From: an uncultured Pelagibacteraceae bacterium
GTDB taxonomy: Bacteria > Pseudomonadota > Alphaproteobacteria > Pelagibacterales > Pelagibacteraceae
NCBI GenBank assembly: GCA_902582315.1
Contig: CACHRP010000005.1
Location: 62,001 to 126,000, forward strand
Direction: 5' to 3'
DNA: 64,000 nt
Both the position numbers and the translations under genes were made by a program. Numbering within the stretch: the first letter of the stretch is position 1; every line of letters starts with the position of its first letter. The notes beneath the pieces were generated by a model, which saw nothing but the letters and a program-made list of their open reading frames with translations, made no database searches and had not been told where the DNA came from. Of the stretch, positions 1 to 9,225 are shown piece by piece.

Positions 1-718
1 CAGAGGAAAATATACTAGGTATCAATTTTTTAAAAAAAAACTTTAGTCTTTGGTCGAAAATTATTTTTAAATTAAATTTTGGAAAAAAGTATTTTCTTGT
101 AAAAAAAATTAGAAATATTAGCTGAACAAAACCTGCTATAGTAACAGCATAAGATAAATAAAAAACTAGAGTATCATTTAAGTAATTTGCAAAAAGTAGG
201 GTTAAGATTAAAAATATATTTAATATTATAGGGGCCGCTGATGCGATAGCAAATTTGTTATATGAATTTAATATTGCTCCAAAAAAAGATGATAAACTTA
301 CAAACAAAAGAAATGGAAAGGTAATTCTTGTTAAATTAATAGTCAAACCCAACTTATCTGAACTCTCTGTGAAACCTGGAGCAATTAAAAAAACGAATAT
401 CGGCATGAAAATTTCTACAATCACAATAATAAAAAGAAGACACAAAATTAAAGAGTTAAATATATTGTTCGCAAACTTCCCTGCATTCTCTTTTCCTTTA
501 TCTAATTCGGTCATATAGCTTGGCACAAATGCAGAATTAAATGTTCCCTCGGAAAAAAGTCTTCTAAATGTGTTTGGAATTCTAAAAGCAACAAAGAAAG
601 CATCTGCTATAGGTCCTGAGCCTAAGAAAATAGCAATTAAAACGTCTCTCACATATCCTAGAACTCGGCTAATTATAACAAAGAAGCTATATGTGCTTGT
701 TGACTTAATCAGATTCAT
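1..718 (-). CDS. murJ: MurJ lipid II flippase (partial, C-terminus beyond window)
   Basis: Integral inner-membrane flippase that moves lipid II to the periplasmic face for peptidoglycan synthesis (MviN/MurJ, MOP superfamily). About 239 N-terminal residues are visible; the reading frame stays open to the window edge, so the gene is cut off here. The start MNLIKSTSTYSFF is followed by the family signature FRIPNTFRRLFSEGTFNSAF at roughly residues 43-62 and a series of hydrophobic helices (for example near residues 75-95, 115-135 and 150-190). The ATG at 716-718 is 53 bases from the divergent malic enzyme start, so both promoters must lie in that gap. The family call is firm because the signature loop is very characteristic. 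Confidence 0.9.
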   Translation of the reverse strand, partial: MNLIKSTSTYSFFVIISRVLGYVRDVLIAIFLGSGPIADAFFVAFRIPNTFRRLFSEGTFNSAFVPSYMTELDKGKENAGKFANNIFNSLILCLLFIIVIVEIFMPIFVFLIAPGFTESSDKLGLTINLTRITFPFLLFVSLSSFFGAILNSYNKFAIASAAPIILNIFLILTLLFANYLNDTLVFYLSYAVTIAGFVQLIFLIFFTRKYFFPKFNLKIIFDQRLKFFFKKLIPSIFSS

Positions 719-771
719 AAATCATATTAGTCTTATAAATTAGTTCTATTTTTATATCTATTTAATAAACA

Positions 772-3060
772 ATGAAAAAAAATAAAATTGAACATTACTC
801 AGAAAAAGAGGCCTTAGAGTTCCATCATAAAAAAAAATCTGGCAAGATTGAGATTATTTCATCTAAACCTATGACAACTAAAAGAGATCTTGCACTTGCT
901 TATTCGCCAGGAGTAGCTGCTCCGGTTAAGGCAATATCAAAAAATCCTGAAGCAGCGTATGATTATACTAGTAAAGGAAATTTGGTGGCTGTAATAAGTA
1001 ATGGTTCAGCAATTCTAGGTATGGGCAATCTTGGGGCACTTGCTTCTAAACCTGTAATGGAAGGTAAGGCAGTTTTGTTCAAACGTTTTGCGGATATAAA
1101 TTCTATAGATATAGAAATTGACTCATCCAATCCAGAAGAAATAATTAAAAGTATAAAAAGTATTTCTGGAAGTTTCGGAGGAATAAATTTAGAAGATATA
1201 GCTGCTCCAGATTGTTTTATTATAGAGGAAAAATTAAAAAAATTATTAGATATACCCGTTTTTCATGACGATCAACACGGCACAGCTATAATAACCACGG
1301 CTGCACTTATAAATGCATTAGACATATCAAAAAAATCAATTAAAAAAATTAAAGTAGTTGTTAATGGTGCAGGAGCATCTGCTATTGCATGTACGAACTT
1401 ACTTAAAAAAACAGGCGTACCATCAAAAAATATTGTAATGCTAGATAGTAAAGGTGTTATTTATAGAGGTAGAGATAACGTAAACCAGTGGAAAATTTCT
1501 CATGCGATAGATACAAAAAAAAGAACTCTTGAGGATGTAATCGTAGGAGCAGATGTTTTTTTGGGATTATCTTCAAAAAGTATATTGTCAAAAGAAATGG
1601 TTAAGAAGATGTCAAAAAATCCTATAATTTTTGCATGTGCAAATCCCGATCCAGAGATTACTCCAGAAGAAGTAGAAGAAGTGAGAAAAGATGCAATTAT
1701 AGCAACAGGAAGATCTGATTATCCTAACCAAGTGAATAACTTAATAGGATTTCCATATATATTCAGAGGTGCTCTAGATGTAAGAGCTAAAACTATAAAT
1801 GAAGAAATGAAAATAGCTGCTGCTAATGCTATCGCATCATTGGCAAGAGAAAGGGTACCCGATGAAGTGGTTGCTGCAATGGGAGGAGATAGACCTTCTT
1901 ACGGCAAGGATTATATTATTCCGTCAACTTTTGATCCAAGATTAATTAGCGTAATACCTGTTGCAGTTGCAAAAGCAGCAATGAAGACAGGTGTAGCTAG
2001 AAAAAAAATTGAGAACTTTGAAACTTATTCTGAACAACTTAAACAAAGACTAGACCCTTCAGTTACAATTATGCAAGGTATTAATAATCAAATAAAAAAG
2101 AATCAGAAAAGAGTTGTTTTTGCAGATGGAGAGGATGAGGAGACATTAAAGGCTGCTATTGCATTTAAAAAAGGTGGTTTAGGAATTCCTATAATAGTAG
2201 CTAAAGAAGAAATTATAAAAAGAAAACTAAAAGAAATTGGGTATAGCGAAAATCTTGATATTGAAATCATTAATTCAAAAAGTAAAATTTTACGTGAAAA
2301 ATATGTGAAATATTTATTTGAAAAATTACATAGAAAAGAAGGTCTCCTAGAAAGAGATTGTGACAAGTTAGTAAGAAATGACAGGGTAGTTTGGTCTTCT
2401 TGTATGGTAGAGTGTGGTGATGCAGATGCAATGATTACAGGTAATACTAGAAGATATTCATCATCTCTTAAGAAAGTTATTAAAGTAGTTGATGCAAGAC
2501 CTGGTGAAATAATGTTTGGTTTAAATATGATTGTAAACAAAGGTAAAACTGTATTCATTGCAGATACAACAGTTCATGAATATCCAACTTCTAAACAAAT
2601 GGCTGAAATTGCAATCTCTGCGTCTAGAGTAGTAAGATTGTTTGGATTTGATCCTAAAGTAGCATTTTTATCTCATTCAACTTTTGGACAACCTATTACA
2701 AGTAGAACTAAACATATTAGAGATGCTGTAGATATATTAAAATCAATGAAAGTAGACTTTAAATTTGATGGGGATATGCAGCCCGATGTTGCTTTAAGTG
2801 AGGAATATAAAGATTTATATCCATTTTCAGAAATAGTAGGGAAAGCAAATGTTCTAGTTATGCCTGGACAGCATAGTGCTGCGATAGCCTATAAAATAAT
2901 GAAAACTCTTGGAGGTGCAAAAGTAATTGGCCCTCTGCTTATTGGACTTGGAAGAGCAATAGAAATTGTTCCGTTAAGATCCTCTACATCAGAAATACTA
3001 AATCTTGCCTCTGTTGCTGCTTATTCTGCAGGTGTTATAAATTACGGAAAAGCAAACTAA
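772..3060 (+). CDS. maeB: NADP-dependent malic enzyme with phosphotransacetylase-like domain
   Basis: Oxidatively decarboxylates malate to pyruvate, making NAD(P)H. The 762 residues match the large multidomain bacterial MaeB type. The malic domain holds the probable catalytic Tyr44 (in AYSPGVA) and Lys99 (in MEGKAVLFK) and metal ligands around FGGINLEDI (135-143) and FHDDQHGTA (164-172). The nucleotide-binding fold has NGAGASA near 198-204. From about residue 430 to the end lies a phosphotransacetylase-like domain (VVFADGEDEETL, VMPGQHSAAIAYK), thought in this family to be regulatory rather than catalytic. It links the malate pool to pyruvate, relevant to the malyl-CoA genes at 43.4-46.4 kb. 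A small membrane-protein gene follows after five bases. Cofactor preference cannot be read from the sequence with certainty. Confidence 0.93.
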   Translation: MKKNKIEHYSEKEALEFHHKKKSGKIEIISSKPMTTKRDLALAYSPGVAAPVKAISKNPEAAYDYTSKGNLVAVISNGSAILGMGNLGALASKPVMEGKAVLFKRFADINSIDIEIDSSNPEEIIKSIKSISGSFGGINLEDIAAPDCFIIEEKLKKLLDIPVFHDDQHGTAIITTAALINALDISKKSIKKIKVVVNGAGASAIACTNLLKKTGVPSKNIVMLDSKGVIYRGRDNVNQWKISHAIDTKKRTLEDVIVGADVFLGLSSKSILSKEMVKKMSKNPIIFACANPDPEITPEEVEEVRKDAIIATGRSDYPNQVNNLIGFPYIFRGALDVRAKTINEEMKIAAANAIASLARERVPDEVVAAMGGDRPSYGKDYIIPSTFDPRLISVIPVAVAKAAMKTGVARKKIENFETYSEQLKQRLDPSVTIMQGINNQIKKNQKRVVFADGEDEETLKAAIAFKKGGLGIPIIVAKEEIIKRKLKEIGYSENLDIEIINSKSKILREKYVKYLFEKLHRKEGLLERDCDKLVRNDRVVWSSCMVECGDADAMITGNTRRYSSSLKKVIKVVDARPGEIMFGLNMIVNKGKTVFIADTTVHEYPTSKQMAEIAISASRVVRLFGFDPKVAFLSHSTFGQPITSRTKHIRDAVDILKSMKVDFKFDGDMQPDVALSEEYKDLYPFSEIVGKANVLVMPGQHSAAIAYKIMKTLGGAKVIGPLLIGLGRAIEIVPLRSSTSEILNLASVAAYSAGVINYGKAN

Positions 3061-3065
3061 TAAAT

Positions 3066-3359
3066 ATGCTGACTGAGATAATTTTATTATCAATTTTATA
3101 TTTTATTTTTTTGTGGTCTACGGCGTGGATAAGGTATTTTAATAAAATGGATAAACGGTTTGGTAACTCACTGTGGAGATGGAGCTACGATTATCCGGTA
3201 AAAGGTAAAAGAGATGTATCATTTTTAGATGATAAAGATTTTGTTTTGCTTAGAAGAAAAAGGAATAAAGCTGTAACAGTTATGTATTCGATAATTTTTT
3301 TAGGTTTTATAATTTTAATGTCTTTTGTTAGTCAAATACTATTGATAATATTAACTTAA
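3066..3359 (+). CDS. Small two-helix membrane protein, unknown function
   Basis: A 97-residue protein I do not recognise. It has one hydrophobic N-terminal helix (residues about 4-20), a charged and aromatic middle segment (WRWSYDYPVKGKRDV), and a second hydrophobic helix near 72-96. It begins five bases after the malic enzyme stop and is probably co-transcribed with it. Its end overlaps the convergent BON lipoprotein gene by four bases. Codon use is like its neighbours and the packing suggests a real gene. No catalytic motif is visible. Confidence 0.65.
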   Translation: MLTEIILLSILYFIFLWSTAWIRYFNKMDKRFGNSLWRWSYDYPVKGKRDVSFLDDKDFVLLRRKRNKAVTVMYSIIFLGFIILMSFVSQILLIILT

Positions 3360-3949
3360 TCTTTTTGAATTCTTAAGTCTTCAACAAGTAAAATACTTGC
3401 AATCACTCTTTCTACGTCTGGTATAGCTTTTCCTTCTTTGATTACTTCTTTTTGTTCATCTTTAGTCTGTGCTATTCCGTAAATGTAAATTTTTTTTTTA
3501 TATGTGTCGATATTATAATTTGTTGATTTAATGTTCTTATTTATAACTAGAGCTGTTCTAAGTTGAGATGTTATTAGAAGATCAGTTGCTGATTGTTTAA
3601 AGTTAAATTCTTCTTTTATAATCACATTATTTCTTACTGACCTTACTCCTTTTGTTTCCCAAGCCATTTTAGTAATTTTCAATTTTTCTTCTGGATCTTC
3701 AACTTTCCCTGTTAAAAATATTCTACCATCTAAAACTTTTGTATTTATTGATAAAAGATATTTTTTATCGTTTAATATTAATCTTGCGGTTAAGTTCTTT
3801 TGCATCAAATTATCGTCAATTTGAGTGCCGAGTGACCTTGGGTCAATAGCAACGCTTACTCCTGTGCCGAACAGACCTTGCGAGGATGTTCCTATACAAC
3901 CATTAAGTAACACAAAAGCTAATAAAAATAATAAGCACTTATTTTTCAT
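3356..3949 (-). CDS. BON-domain outer-membrane lipoprotein (DolP/YraP-like)
   Basis: The N-terminus MKNKCLLFLLAFVLLNGC is a lipoprotein signal peptide with lipobox LNGC and Cys18 as the likely lipidated residue. Two BON-type repeats follow (about 55-115, with VLDGRIFLTGKVEDPEEK, and about 125-190, with IDTYKKKIYIYGIAQTKDE); these bind phospholipid or peptidoglycan in known relatives. In enterobacteria rsmI, the LpoA gene and yraP/dolP lie together; here rsmI lies directly upstream, overlapping by 11 bases, and a LpoA-like gene diverges from it, so the envelope neighbourhood is conserved. A role in outer-membrane integrity is inferred from that family. Confidence 0.82.
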   Translation of the reverse strand: MKNKCLLFLLAFVLLNGCIGTSSQGLFGTGVSVAIDPRSLGTQIDDNLMQKNLTARLILNDKKYLLSINTKVLDGRIFLTGKVEDPEEKLKITKMAWETKGVRSVRNNVIIKEEFNFKQSATDLLITSQLRTALVINKNIKSTNYNIDTYKKKIYIYGIAQTKDEQKEVIKEGKAIPDVERVIASILLVEDLRIQKD

Positions 3950-4799
3950 TTTTTACTTGAAGACAATAGTTATAAATTTCTTTCTTAGCTATATCTTTAT
4001 TTTTTTTTATTTCTGTTACAATGTCTTTAATACTTAATTTTTTCATAAGTTTTTTAATTTTTTTTTTATCCTGATCGTTTAATTTATTTTCTGATTCGTT
4101 TTGGAACTTTTGAGAAATTACTAAAGTAATTTCTCCACGCAATTCTGTATTAAATTCATTTATTTTTGAAATATTTAACCTAAAATGTTGTTCATACATT
4201 TTTGTTAACTCTTTACAAATTAATATTTTTCTATCTGAAAAGTATTTTTCAAGATAGATTGAGTTTTTTTTAAATTTTTTTGCTGAAATAAAAAAAACTA
4301 ACGTTAAGTTTAATTTTGACAGGATCTCTAAATCTTTTTTGATGTCTTTAGTTTTCTCTGGAAAAAAACCATAAAAGATAAATTTATCTGAGAATCCACT
4401 TATGGAGACTGCAGAAACTACAGATGATGGGCCAGGTATTGAATAAATATTAATATCTCTATCAACACATTCGTTTATTAAAATATTACCCGGATCTGAT
4501 ATACAGGGTGTTCCTGCATCAGAAATGATTGATATTTTTTTTTTATTTTCTAGTAATTGAATAATTTTACTTAAATTTTTTTTTTCACTAAATTTATGAT
4601 AAGCGATTAGGCTTTTGTTATTAATATTATACCTTTCTAACACTTTTTTCGATATTCTTGTGTCTTCACACAAAATAAGGTCAGAGTTTTTAAGGATTTC
4701 AATCGCATTTAAAGTTATATCCATCAAGTTTCCTATTGGCGTAGAAACCACATATAAACCACTTTTAAAGTTTAATTTGTTTTGATCTAATGGAATCAT
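3939..4799 (-). CDS. rsmI: 16S rRNA (cytidine1402-2'-O)-methyltransferase RsmI
   Basis: SAM-dependent methyltransferase adding the 2'-O-methyl of C1402 in the decoding centre of 16S rRNA. The 286 residues match the family length. The N-terminal tetrapyrrole-methylase-type fold is clear: GLYVVSTPIGNLMDIT (residues 15-30), LCEDTRISKKVL, ISDAGTPCISDPG and SIPGPSSVVSAVSISG. The C-terminal portion is lysine-rich and diverged, ending in a YNYCLQVKNEK tail. The ATG start lies 31 bases from the divergent LpoA-like gene and the 3' end overlaps the BON lipoprotein gene by 11 bases, suggesting one transcript. Confidence 0.95.
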   Translation of the reverse strand: MIPLDQNKLNFKSGLYVVSTPIGNLMDITLNAIEILKNSDLILCEDTRISKKVLERYNINNKSLIAYHKFSEKKNLSKIIQLLENKKKISIISDAGTPCISDPGNILINECVDRDINIYSIPGPSSVVSAVSISGFSDKFIFYGFFPEKTKDIKKDLEILSKLNLTLVFFISAKKFKKNSIYLEKYFSDRKILICKELTKMYEQHFRLNISKINEFNTELRGEITLVISQKFQNESENKLNDQDKKKIKKLMKKLSIKDIVTEIKKNKDIAKKEIYNYCLQVKNEK

Positions 4800-4830
4800 T
4801 AATGAATATAATTATAATAAAGATTTATAA

Positions 4831-5979
4831 ATGAAAGCAGATATTAGATATTTTTTGATAGCTATTCTTTTAGTAGCTTTTCCGAAAATAGCATATGGGG
4901 ATGATCAAACCAAAATTGGATTATTGGCACCATTTACTGGTGAATTTCAAAATATAGGAAAATCAGTGTTAAGTTCTGCGAGGATTGCTCTTAATAAAAT
5001 AAATAATGATAATATTAGCATTCTGCCAAGAGATACAAATGGGAAAAATAATGAAACACTAAGACAGGTTGAAGAGCTTTACGCTCAAGGTGTAAGAATT
5101 TTTATAGGACCAGTATTTAATAAGAATTTAAATGGATTGGATAAATATAAAGATGCTTATTTTTTGTCTTTAACAAATAAGATTTTAAACAATCCTAGTA
5201 ATGTTATAAGCGCAGGTATAAATGCAAGGTCCCAATTCAATGCGATCAAAAAATATCAAAAATTAAATAATCTAGAAAAAACGTTAATCTTAATACCTAA
5301 AAAAGATTATAAGGAAGAAATTGAATTAGCAATTAAAGAAACTAAATTTAAGGCAAAAAAAGTTTTTTATTACGATATTGAACCTACTAAGCTGACAAAA
5401 CAAATAGAGGAAATAACAAAATATCAAATAAGAAAACAAAATTTAAATGATGAAATTAAACGAATTGAAAATTCAGATGATGAAAATAAAGAAAAAAAGT
5501 TAGAAATTTTAAACAAAAGAGATACTCTTGGAAAGATAGGTTACGATTCTGTTGTTATAGCAGACTTTGATGAAAGTCTAAAAAGTGTTACAACCTCATT
5601 GTTATATACTGATGTTTCTCCAAAAAAAATTAAATTTATATCTCTTAATCAATGGTTTGATGAAACTCTTTTTAAAGAAACCGCTTCTCAGCCAATCAGC
5701 TTTCCGTCAATTAATAAAAAGAATTTTGATCAATTTAAAAAAGATTATAAAAAATTTTATAAAACCGATCCAAATCAACTTTCTTTAATAACATATGATT
5801 TAGTTGGTTTAGTTTATTATCTTCTTGTTCAAAATAACTTTGAAGTTAATGAGAATATTTTTAAAGAAGAGAATAAAATCAAAGGGAAATCTGGAATTTT
5901 TGAAATTAAGAATAATAAGATTAATCACGAATTAAATTTTTATAGCGTGGAGTCTGACGCTTTTATAAAAATTTTCTAA
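4831..5979 (+). CDS. Penicillin-binding protein activator-like periplasmic protein (LpoA/LivK fold)
   Basis: A 382-residue protein with a cleavable-looking signal peptide (hydrophobic residues 7-20, then AYGDD) followed by a type I periplasmic-binding fold: IGLLAPFTGEFQNIGKSVLSSA (about 28-49), RIFIGPVFNK, YDSVVIADFDES. These are typical of the LpoA/YraM group next to rsmI in many proteobacteria, which stimulates peptidoglycan synthases. There is no lipobox cysteine, so unlike enterobacterial LpoA it is probably soluble in the periplasm. An amino-acid-binding (LivK) role is the alternative; gene context with rsmI favours the envelope role. Its 3' end overlaps rdgB by 17 bases on the opposite strand. 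Confidence 0.78.
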   Translation: MKADIRYFLIAILLVAFPKIAYGDDQTKIGLLAPFTGEFQNIGKSVLSSARIALNKINNDNISILPRDTNGKNNETLRQVEELYAQGVRIFIGPVFNKNLNGLDKYKDAYFLSLTNKILNNPSNVISAGINARSQFNAIKKYQKLNNLEKTLILIPKKDYKEEIELAIKETKFKAKKVFYYDIEPTKLTKQIEEITKYQIRKQNLNDEIKRIENSDDENKEKKLEILNKRDTLGKIGYDSVVIADFDESLKSVTTSLLYTDVSPKKIKFISLNQWFDETLFKETASQPISFPSINKKNFDQFKKDYKKFYKTDPNQLSLITYDLVGLVYYLLVQNNFEVNENIFKEENKIKGKSGIFEIKNNKINHELNFYSVESDAFIKIF

Positions 5980-6565
5980 TTTTTCTAAAAGCTTTAGCCC
6001 TGTGATCAATTTTAAATTTATTTTTAAATTTCATCTGTCCAAAAGTTACTTTTTTTCCTTTTGGAATAAATATGGGATCATATCCAAAACCATTATTTCC
6101 AATTTTTTTATTTGATATTCTGCCTTCGACTATACCGATAGAGTAAACTCTTTTTAAATTAGGTCCATAAATAGTAAGGGCACAAACAAATCTTGCCTTA
6201 ATTTTTTTTTTTCTCCAGTTTTTATCGACTTTATCTAATTCTTTAAAAACTTTTTTTATAGCTAAATTAAAATTATTTTTTTTTCCACCCCACCTTGCTG
6301 AAAAGATTCCTGGTTTCTTATTTAAAACATCAATCTCTAATCCAGAGTCGTCAGCTAAACAAATTTTACCTGTTTTTTTTGAAAAATATTTTGATTTTAT
6401 ATAAGAGTTTTGCAAGAAAGTTTTGCCGTTCTCTTTTGGGCTTCTTAGTTTATAATCAATTGTTGAATGGACATTAATATACTTTGGTAATAATTGCTTA
6501 ATTTCTCTCACTTTTCCATGGTTATTTGAACCTATAAATAAATCTTTAATTTTTTTAATTTTCAT
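5963..6565 (-). CDS. rdgB: XTP/dITP diphosphohydrolase RdgB
   Basis: House-cleaning pyrophosphatase that hydrolyses non-canonical purine nucleoside triphosphates (ITP, XTP, dITP). The family signature GSNNHGKVREI begins near residue 13; CLADDSGLEIDVLNKKPGIFSARW and NGFGYDPIFIP carry the metal and base-recognition residues. I chose the ATG at 6563-6565 (200 residues) because the signature normally begins within 10-15 residues of the start. An ATG 33 bases upstream would add MLYGKKFKNFQ and leave three bases before the divergent grpE. The 3' end overlaps the convergent LpoA-like gene. Confidence 0.92.
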   Translation of the reverse strand: MKIKKIKDLFIGSNNHGKVREIKQLLPKYINVHSTIDYKLRSPKENGKTFLQNSYIKSKYFSKKTGKICLADDSGLEIDVLNKKPGIFSARWGGKKNNFNLAIKKVFKELDKVDKNWRKKKIKARFVCALTIYGPNLKRVYSIGIVEGRISNKKIGNNGFGYDPIFIPKGKKVTFGQMKFKNKFKIDHRAKAFRKIRKFL

Positions 6566-6601
6566 CTGGAAATTTTTAAATTTCTTACCATATAGCATTG
6601 T

Positions 6602-7222
6602 ATGGATAAAAAAAATATTAATAAAGATAATGAAGATAAAGTATCAAATCCTAACGAAAGTAATCTAAATGAAAATACTGAAAAAGGTGATGAAAAAAAA
6701 TTAGTTGCTCCAGAGGAAAAAATCAAAGAATTAGAGGACAAAGTAACAAGAGCTTTTGCTGAAATGGAAAACCAGAGACGAAGGTATGAAAAGGAAAAAG
6801 ATGATGCTTTCGAGTACGGTGGTTTCGCTTTTGCTAGAGAAACACTTAACCTTCTGGATAATCTCGATAGATCTAAAATTTCACTTGAGAATGATGAGAA
6901 ATTAAAAAATTCTGACTCATTAAAAAAAATTTTTGAGCACTTAGATATCATTAAAAAAGATATGGTCTCAATTTTCAAAAAAAATAATATTGAACAAATT
7001 GAAACAATAAATAAAAAATTAGATCCTAATTTTCATCAAGCTATGATGGAGGTTGAAGATGCCTCAAAAGATCCTGGAACCATTGTTCAAGAAATTCAAA
7101 CAGGATTTATGATGAAAGATAGGCTTTTAAGACCTGCCTTAGTTGCAGTATCAAAAAAACCAAGTAATTCAGAAAAAAAAGATGAAATTGATAAAAATGA
7201 AGCGAAAAAAGACAAAAATTAG
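6602..7222 (+). CDS. grpE: Nucleotide exchange factor GrpE
   Basis: Co-chaperone that releases ADP from DnaK. At 206 residues it has the expected build: an acidic/lysine-rich disordered N-terminus (about 1-40), a long coiled coil (EEKIKELEDKVTRAFAEMEN), and a C-terminal beta domain with the signature NFHQAMMEVED near 142-152 followed by GTIVQEIQTGFMMKDRLLRPALV. It is followed by dnaK (53-base gap) and dnaJ in the same direction, the usual heat-shock set. The start lies 36 bases from rdgB on the other strand, and no Shine-Dalgarno sequence is apparent. Confidence 0.96.
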   Translation: MDKKNINKDNEDKVSNPNESNLNENTEKGDEKKLVAPEEKIKELEDKVTRAFAEMENQRRRYEKEKDDAFEYGGFAFARETLNLLDNLDRSKISLENDEKLKNSDSLKKIFEHLDIIKKDMVSIFKKNNIEQIETINKKLDPNFHQAMMEVEDASKDPGTIVQEIQTGFMMKDRLLRPALVAVSKKPSNSEKKDEIDKNEAKKDKN

Positions 7223-7233
7223 GAAAAAACAAG

Positions 7234-7264
7234 CTTGTAGACAAGAAAATCGCACTTATATGAG
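7234..7264 (+). promoter_or_regulatory. Putative RpoH (sigma-32) promoter for dnaK
   Basis: In the 53-base gap before dnaK, CTTG at 7234-7237 is followed after 17 bases by CTTATAT at 7255-7261 and a G at 7264. As I recall it, the alphaproteobacterial heat-shock consensus is CTTG-N17/18-CYTATnTnnG, and every defined position fits. Transcription would start about eight bases before the dnaK ATG, giving a very short leader. The match was made by eye and no expression data support it. Confidence 0.6.
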
Positions 7265-7275
7265 ACTTTATTAAT

Positions 7276-9198
7276 ATGAGTAAAGTAATAGGAATAGATT
7301 TAGGAACAACCAATTCTTGTGTAGCTATTATGGATGGTACGCAAGCAAAAGTATTAGAAAATGCAGAAGGTGCAAGAACAACTCCTTCAGTAGTAGCTTT
7401 TACTGATAATGATGAGAAACTAATTGGTCAGCCAGCTAAAAGACAAGCTGTCACTAATCCTGAAAATACTATATTTGCAGTGAAAAGGTTAATTGGTAGA
7501 AATTTTAATGATGCTACAGTTAAGAAAGATATTGAAACTGCACCGTTTAAAATAATAAATTCTGATAAAGGTGATGCTTGGATAGAGGCTAAAGGTCAAA
7601 AGTATTCTCCTTCTCAAATTTCAGCTTTTGTACTTCAGAAAATGAAAGAAACAGCTGAAAAATATTTAGGTCAAGAAGTATCAAAAGCAGTGATTACGGT
7701 CCCAGCATATTTTAATGATGCACAGAGACAAGCAACAAAAGATGCTGGTAAAATTGCTGGCCTGGAAGTTTTAAGAATTATAAATGAGCCAACTGCCGCT
7801 TCTTTAGCTTACGGATTAGATAAAAAAGCTAATAAAAAAATTGCAGTATACGATTTAGGTGGTGGTACTTTTGATGTATCAATTTTAGAACTAGGTGATG
7901 GTGTATTTGAAGTTAAATCTACAAATGGTGATACTTTTTTAGGTGGAGAAGATTTTGACAATACAATTGTAGATTATCTTTTAAATGAATTTAAAAAAGA
8001 AAATGGAATTGATTTAAAGTCAGATAAATTAGCTTTACAAAGATTGAAAGAGGCAGCTGAGAAAGCTAAAATAGAACTCTCTTCGGCTACTCAAACAGAA
8101 ATAAATCTCCCATTTATTACTGCAGATAAAACTGGTCCAAAACATATTAATTTAAAAATGACAAGAGCAAAACTAGAAGCATTAGTTGAAGACTTAATTT
8201 CTAGAACAATACCACCATGTCAAACAGCACTAAAAGATGCAGGATTATCAGCGGGAGAAGTCGATGAAATTGTTTTAGTAGGTGGGATGACTAGAATGCC
8301 AAAAGTAATACAAGAAGTAAAAAACTTTTTTGGTAAGGATCCAAATAAATCAGTTAATCCAGATGAGGTTGTTGCTATGGGCGCAGCAATTCAAGCTGGT
8401 GTTTTACAGGGTGATGTTAAAGATGTTTTACTACTTGATGTAACCCCACTTTCACTTGGAATTGAAACACTGGGTGGAGTTTCAACAAAATTAATCGATA
8501 AAAATACAACGATTCCTACAAAAAAAAGTCAGGTCTTTTCTACAGCTGAAGATAACCAACCTGCTGTATCTATCAGGGTTCTTCAAGGAGAAAGAGAAAT
8601 GGCGGCTGATAACAAGGTTTTAGGAAACTTTGAATTAGTCGGTATTGCTCCAGCTCCAAGAGGTGTGCCACAAATAGAAGTCACATTTGATATAGATGCT
8701 AATGGAATTGTTAATGTTTCTGCTAAAGATAAAGGAACTGGTAAAGAGCAAAAAATTCAGATTCAGGCATCTGGAGGTTTAAGCGAAGACGAAATTAACA
8801 AAATGGTAAAAGAAGCAGAGGCAAATAAAGAAGCTGACAAAAAAAAGCGAGAGTCTGTAGACGCAAGAAATCAGGCAGATACTCTTTTACACTCTACAGA
8901 AAAAAATTTAAAAGAACACGGATCTAAAGTTTCAGAAGCAGATAAAAAAACAATTGAGACAGCATCCGCAAATCTAAGAAATGCCCTAAAAGGAACTGAT
9001 ATAGAGGATATTAAAAAGAAAACTCAAGATTTAGTTCAGTCTTCAATGAAGTTAGGTGAAGCAATATATAAATCCCAACAGAGTGCTAAACCTGGAGATG
9101 CACCAAAAGATAAAAAAGAAGAAGGTAAAAAGGACGATAACGTTGTTGATGCAGACTTTGAAGAAGTAAAAGACGAGAATAAAGAGAAGAGCGCCTAA
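7276..9198 (+). CDS. dnaK: Molecular chaperone DnaK (Hsp70)
   Basis: ATP-driven Hsp70 chaperone. The 640 residues are the normal full length. The ATPase domain shows [16 protein letters not shown] (5-20), the [13 protein letters not shown] and [13 protein letters not shown] signatures, and [12 protein letters not shown]. The interdomain linker [15 protein letters not shown] is near 388-402, followed by the substrate-binding beta domain and helical lid. The tail ends with the acidic [15 protein letters not shown] motif found in proteobacterial DnaK. It lies between grpE and dnaJ and probably has its own heat-shock promoter at 7234-7264. Confidence 0.99.
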   Translation: MSKVIGIDLGTTNSCVAIMDGTQAKVLENAEGARTTPSVVAFTDNDEKLIGQPAKRQAVTNPENTIFAVKRLIGRNFNDATVKKDIETAPFKIINSDKGDAWIEAKGQKYSPSQISAFVLQKMKETAEKYLGQEVSKAVITVPAYFNDAQRQATKDAGKIAGLEVLRIINEPTAASLAYGLDKKANKKIAVYDLGGGTFDVSILELGDGVFEVKSTNGDTFLGGEDFDNTIVDYLLNEFKKENGIDLKSDKLALQRLKEAAEKAKIELSSATQTEINLPFITADKTGPKHINLKMTRAKLEALVEDLISRTIPPCQTALKDAGLSAGEVDEIVLVGGMTRMPKVIQEVKNFFGKDPNKSVNPDEVVAMGAAIQAGVLQGDVKDVLLLDVTPLSLGIETLGGVSTKLIDKNTTIPTKKSQVFSTAEDNQPAVSIRVLQGEREMAADNKVLGNFELVGIAPAPRGVPQIEVTFDIDANGIVNVSAKDKGTGKEQKIQIQASGGLSEDEINKMVKEAEANKEADKKKRESVDARNQADTLLHSTEKNLKEHGSKVSEADKKTIETASANLRNALKGTDIEDIKKKTQDLVQSSMKLGEAIYKSQQSAKPGDAPKDKKEEGKKDDNVVDADFEEVKDENKEKSA

Positions 9199-9225
9199 AT
9201 AACAACAGATTGTCTCTAAATTGTT

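Noticed and set aside
255-518. 87-codon plus-strand frame at the left edge
   Set aside because: It lies wholly inside the minus-strand murJ coding sequence, which has clear family motifs; this frame has none.
2103-2558. 151-codon minus-strand frame
   Set aside because: Antisense shadow of the phosphotransacetylase-like part of maeB; low-complexity translation.
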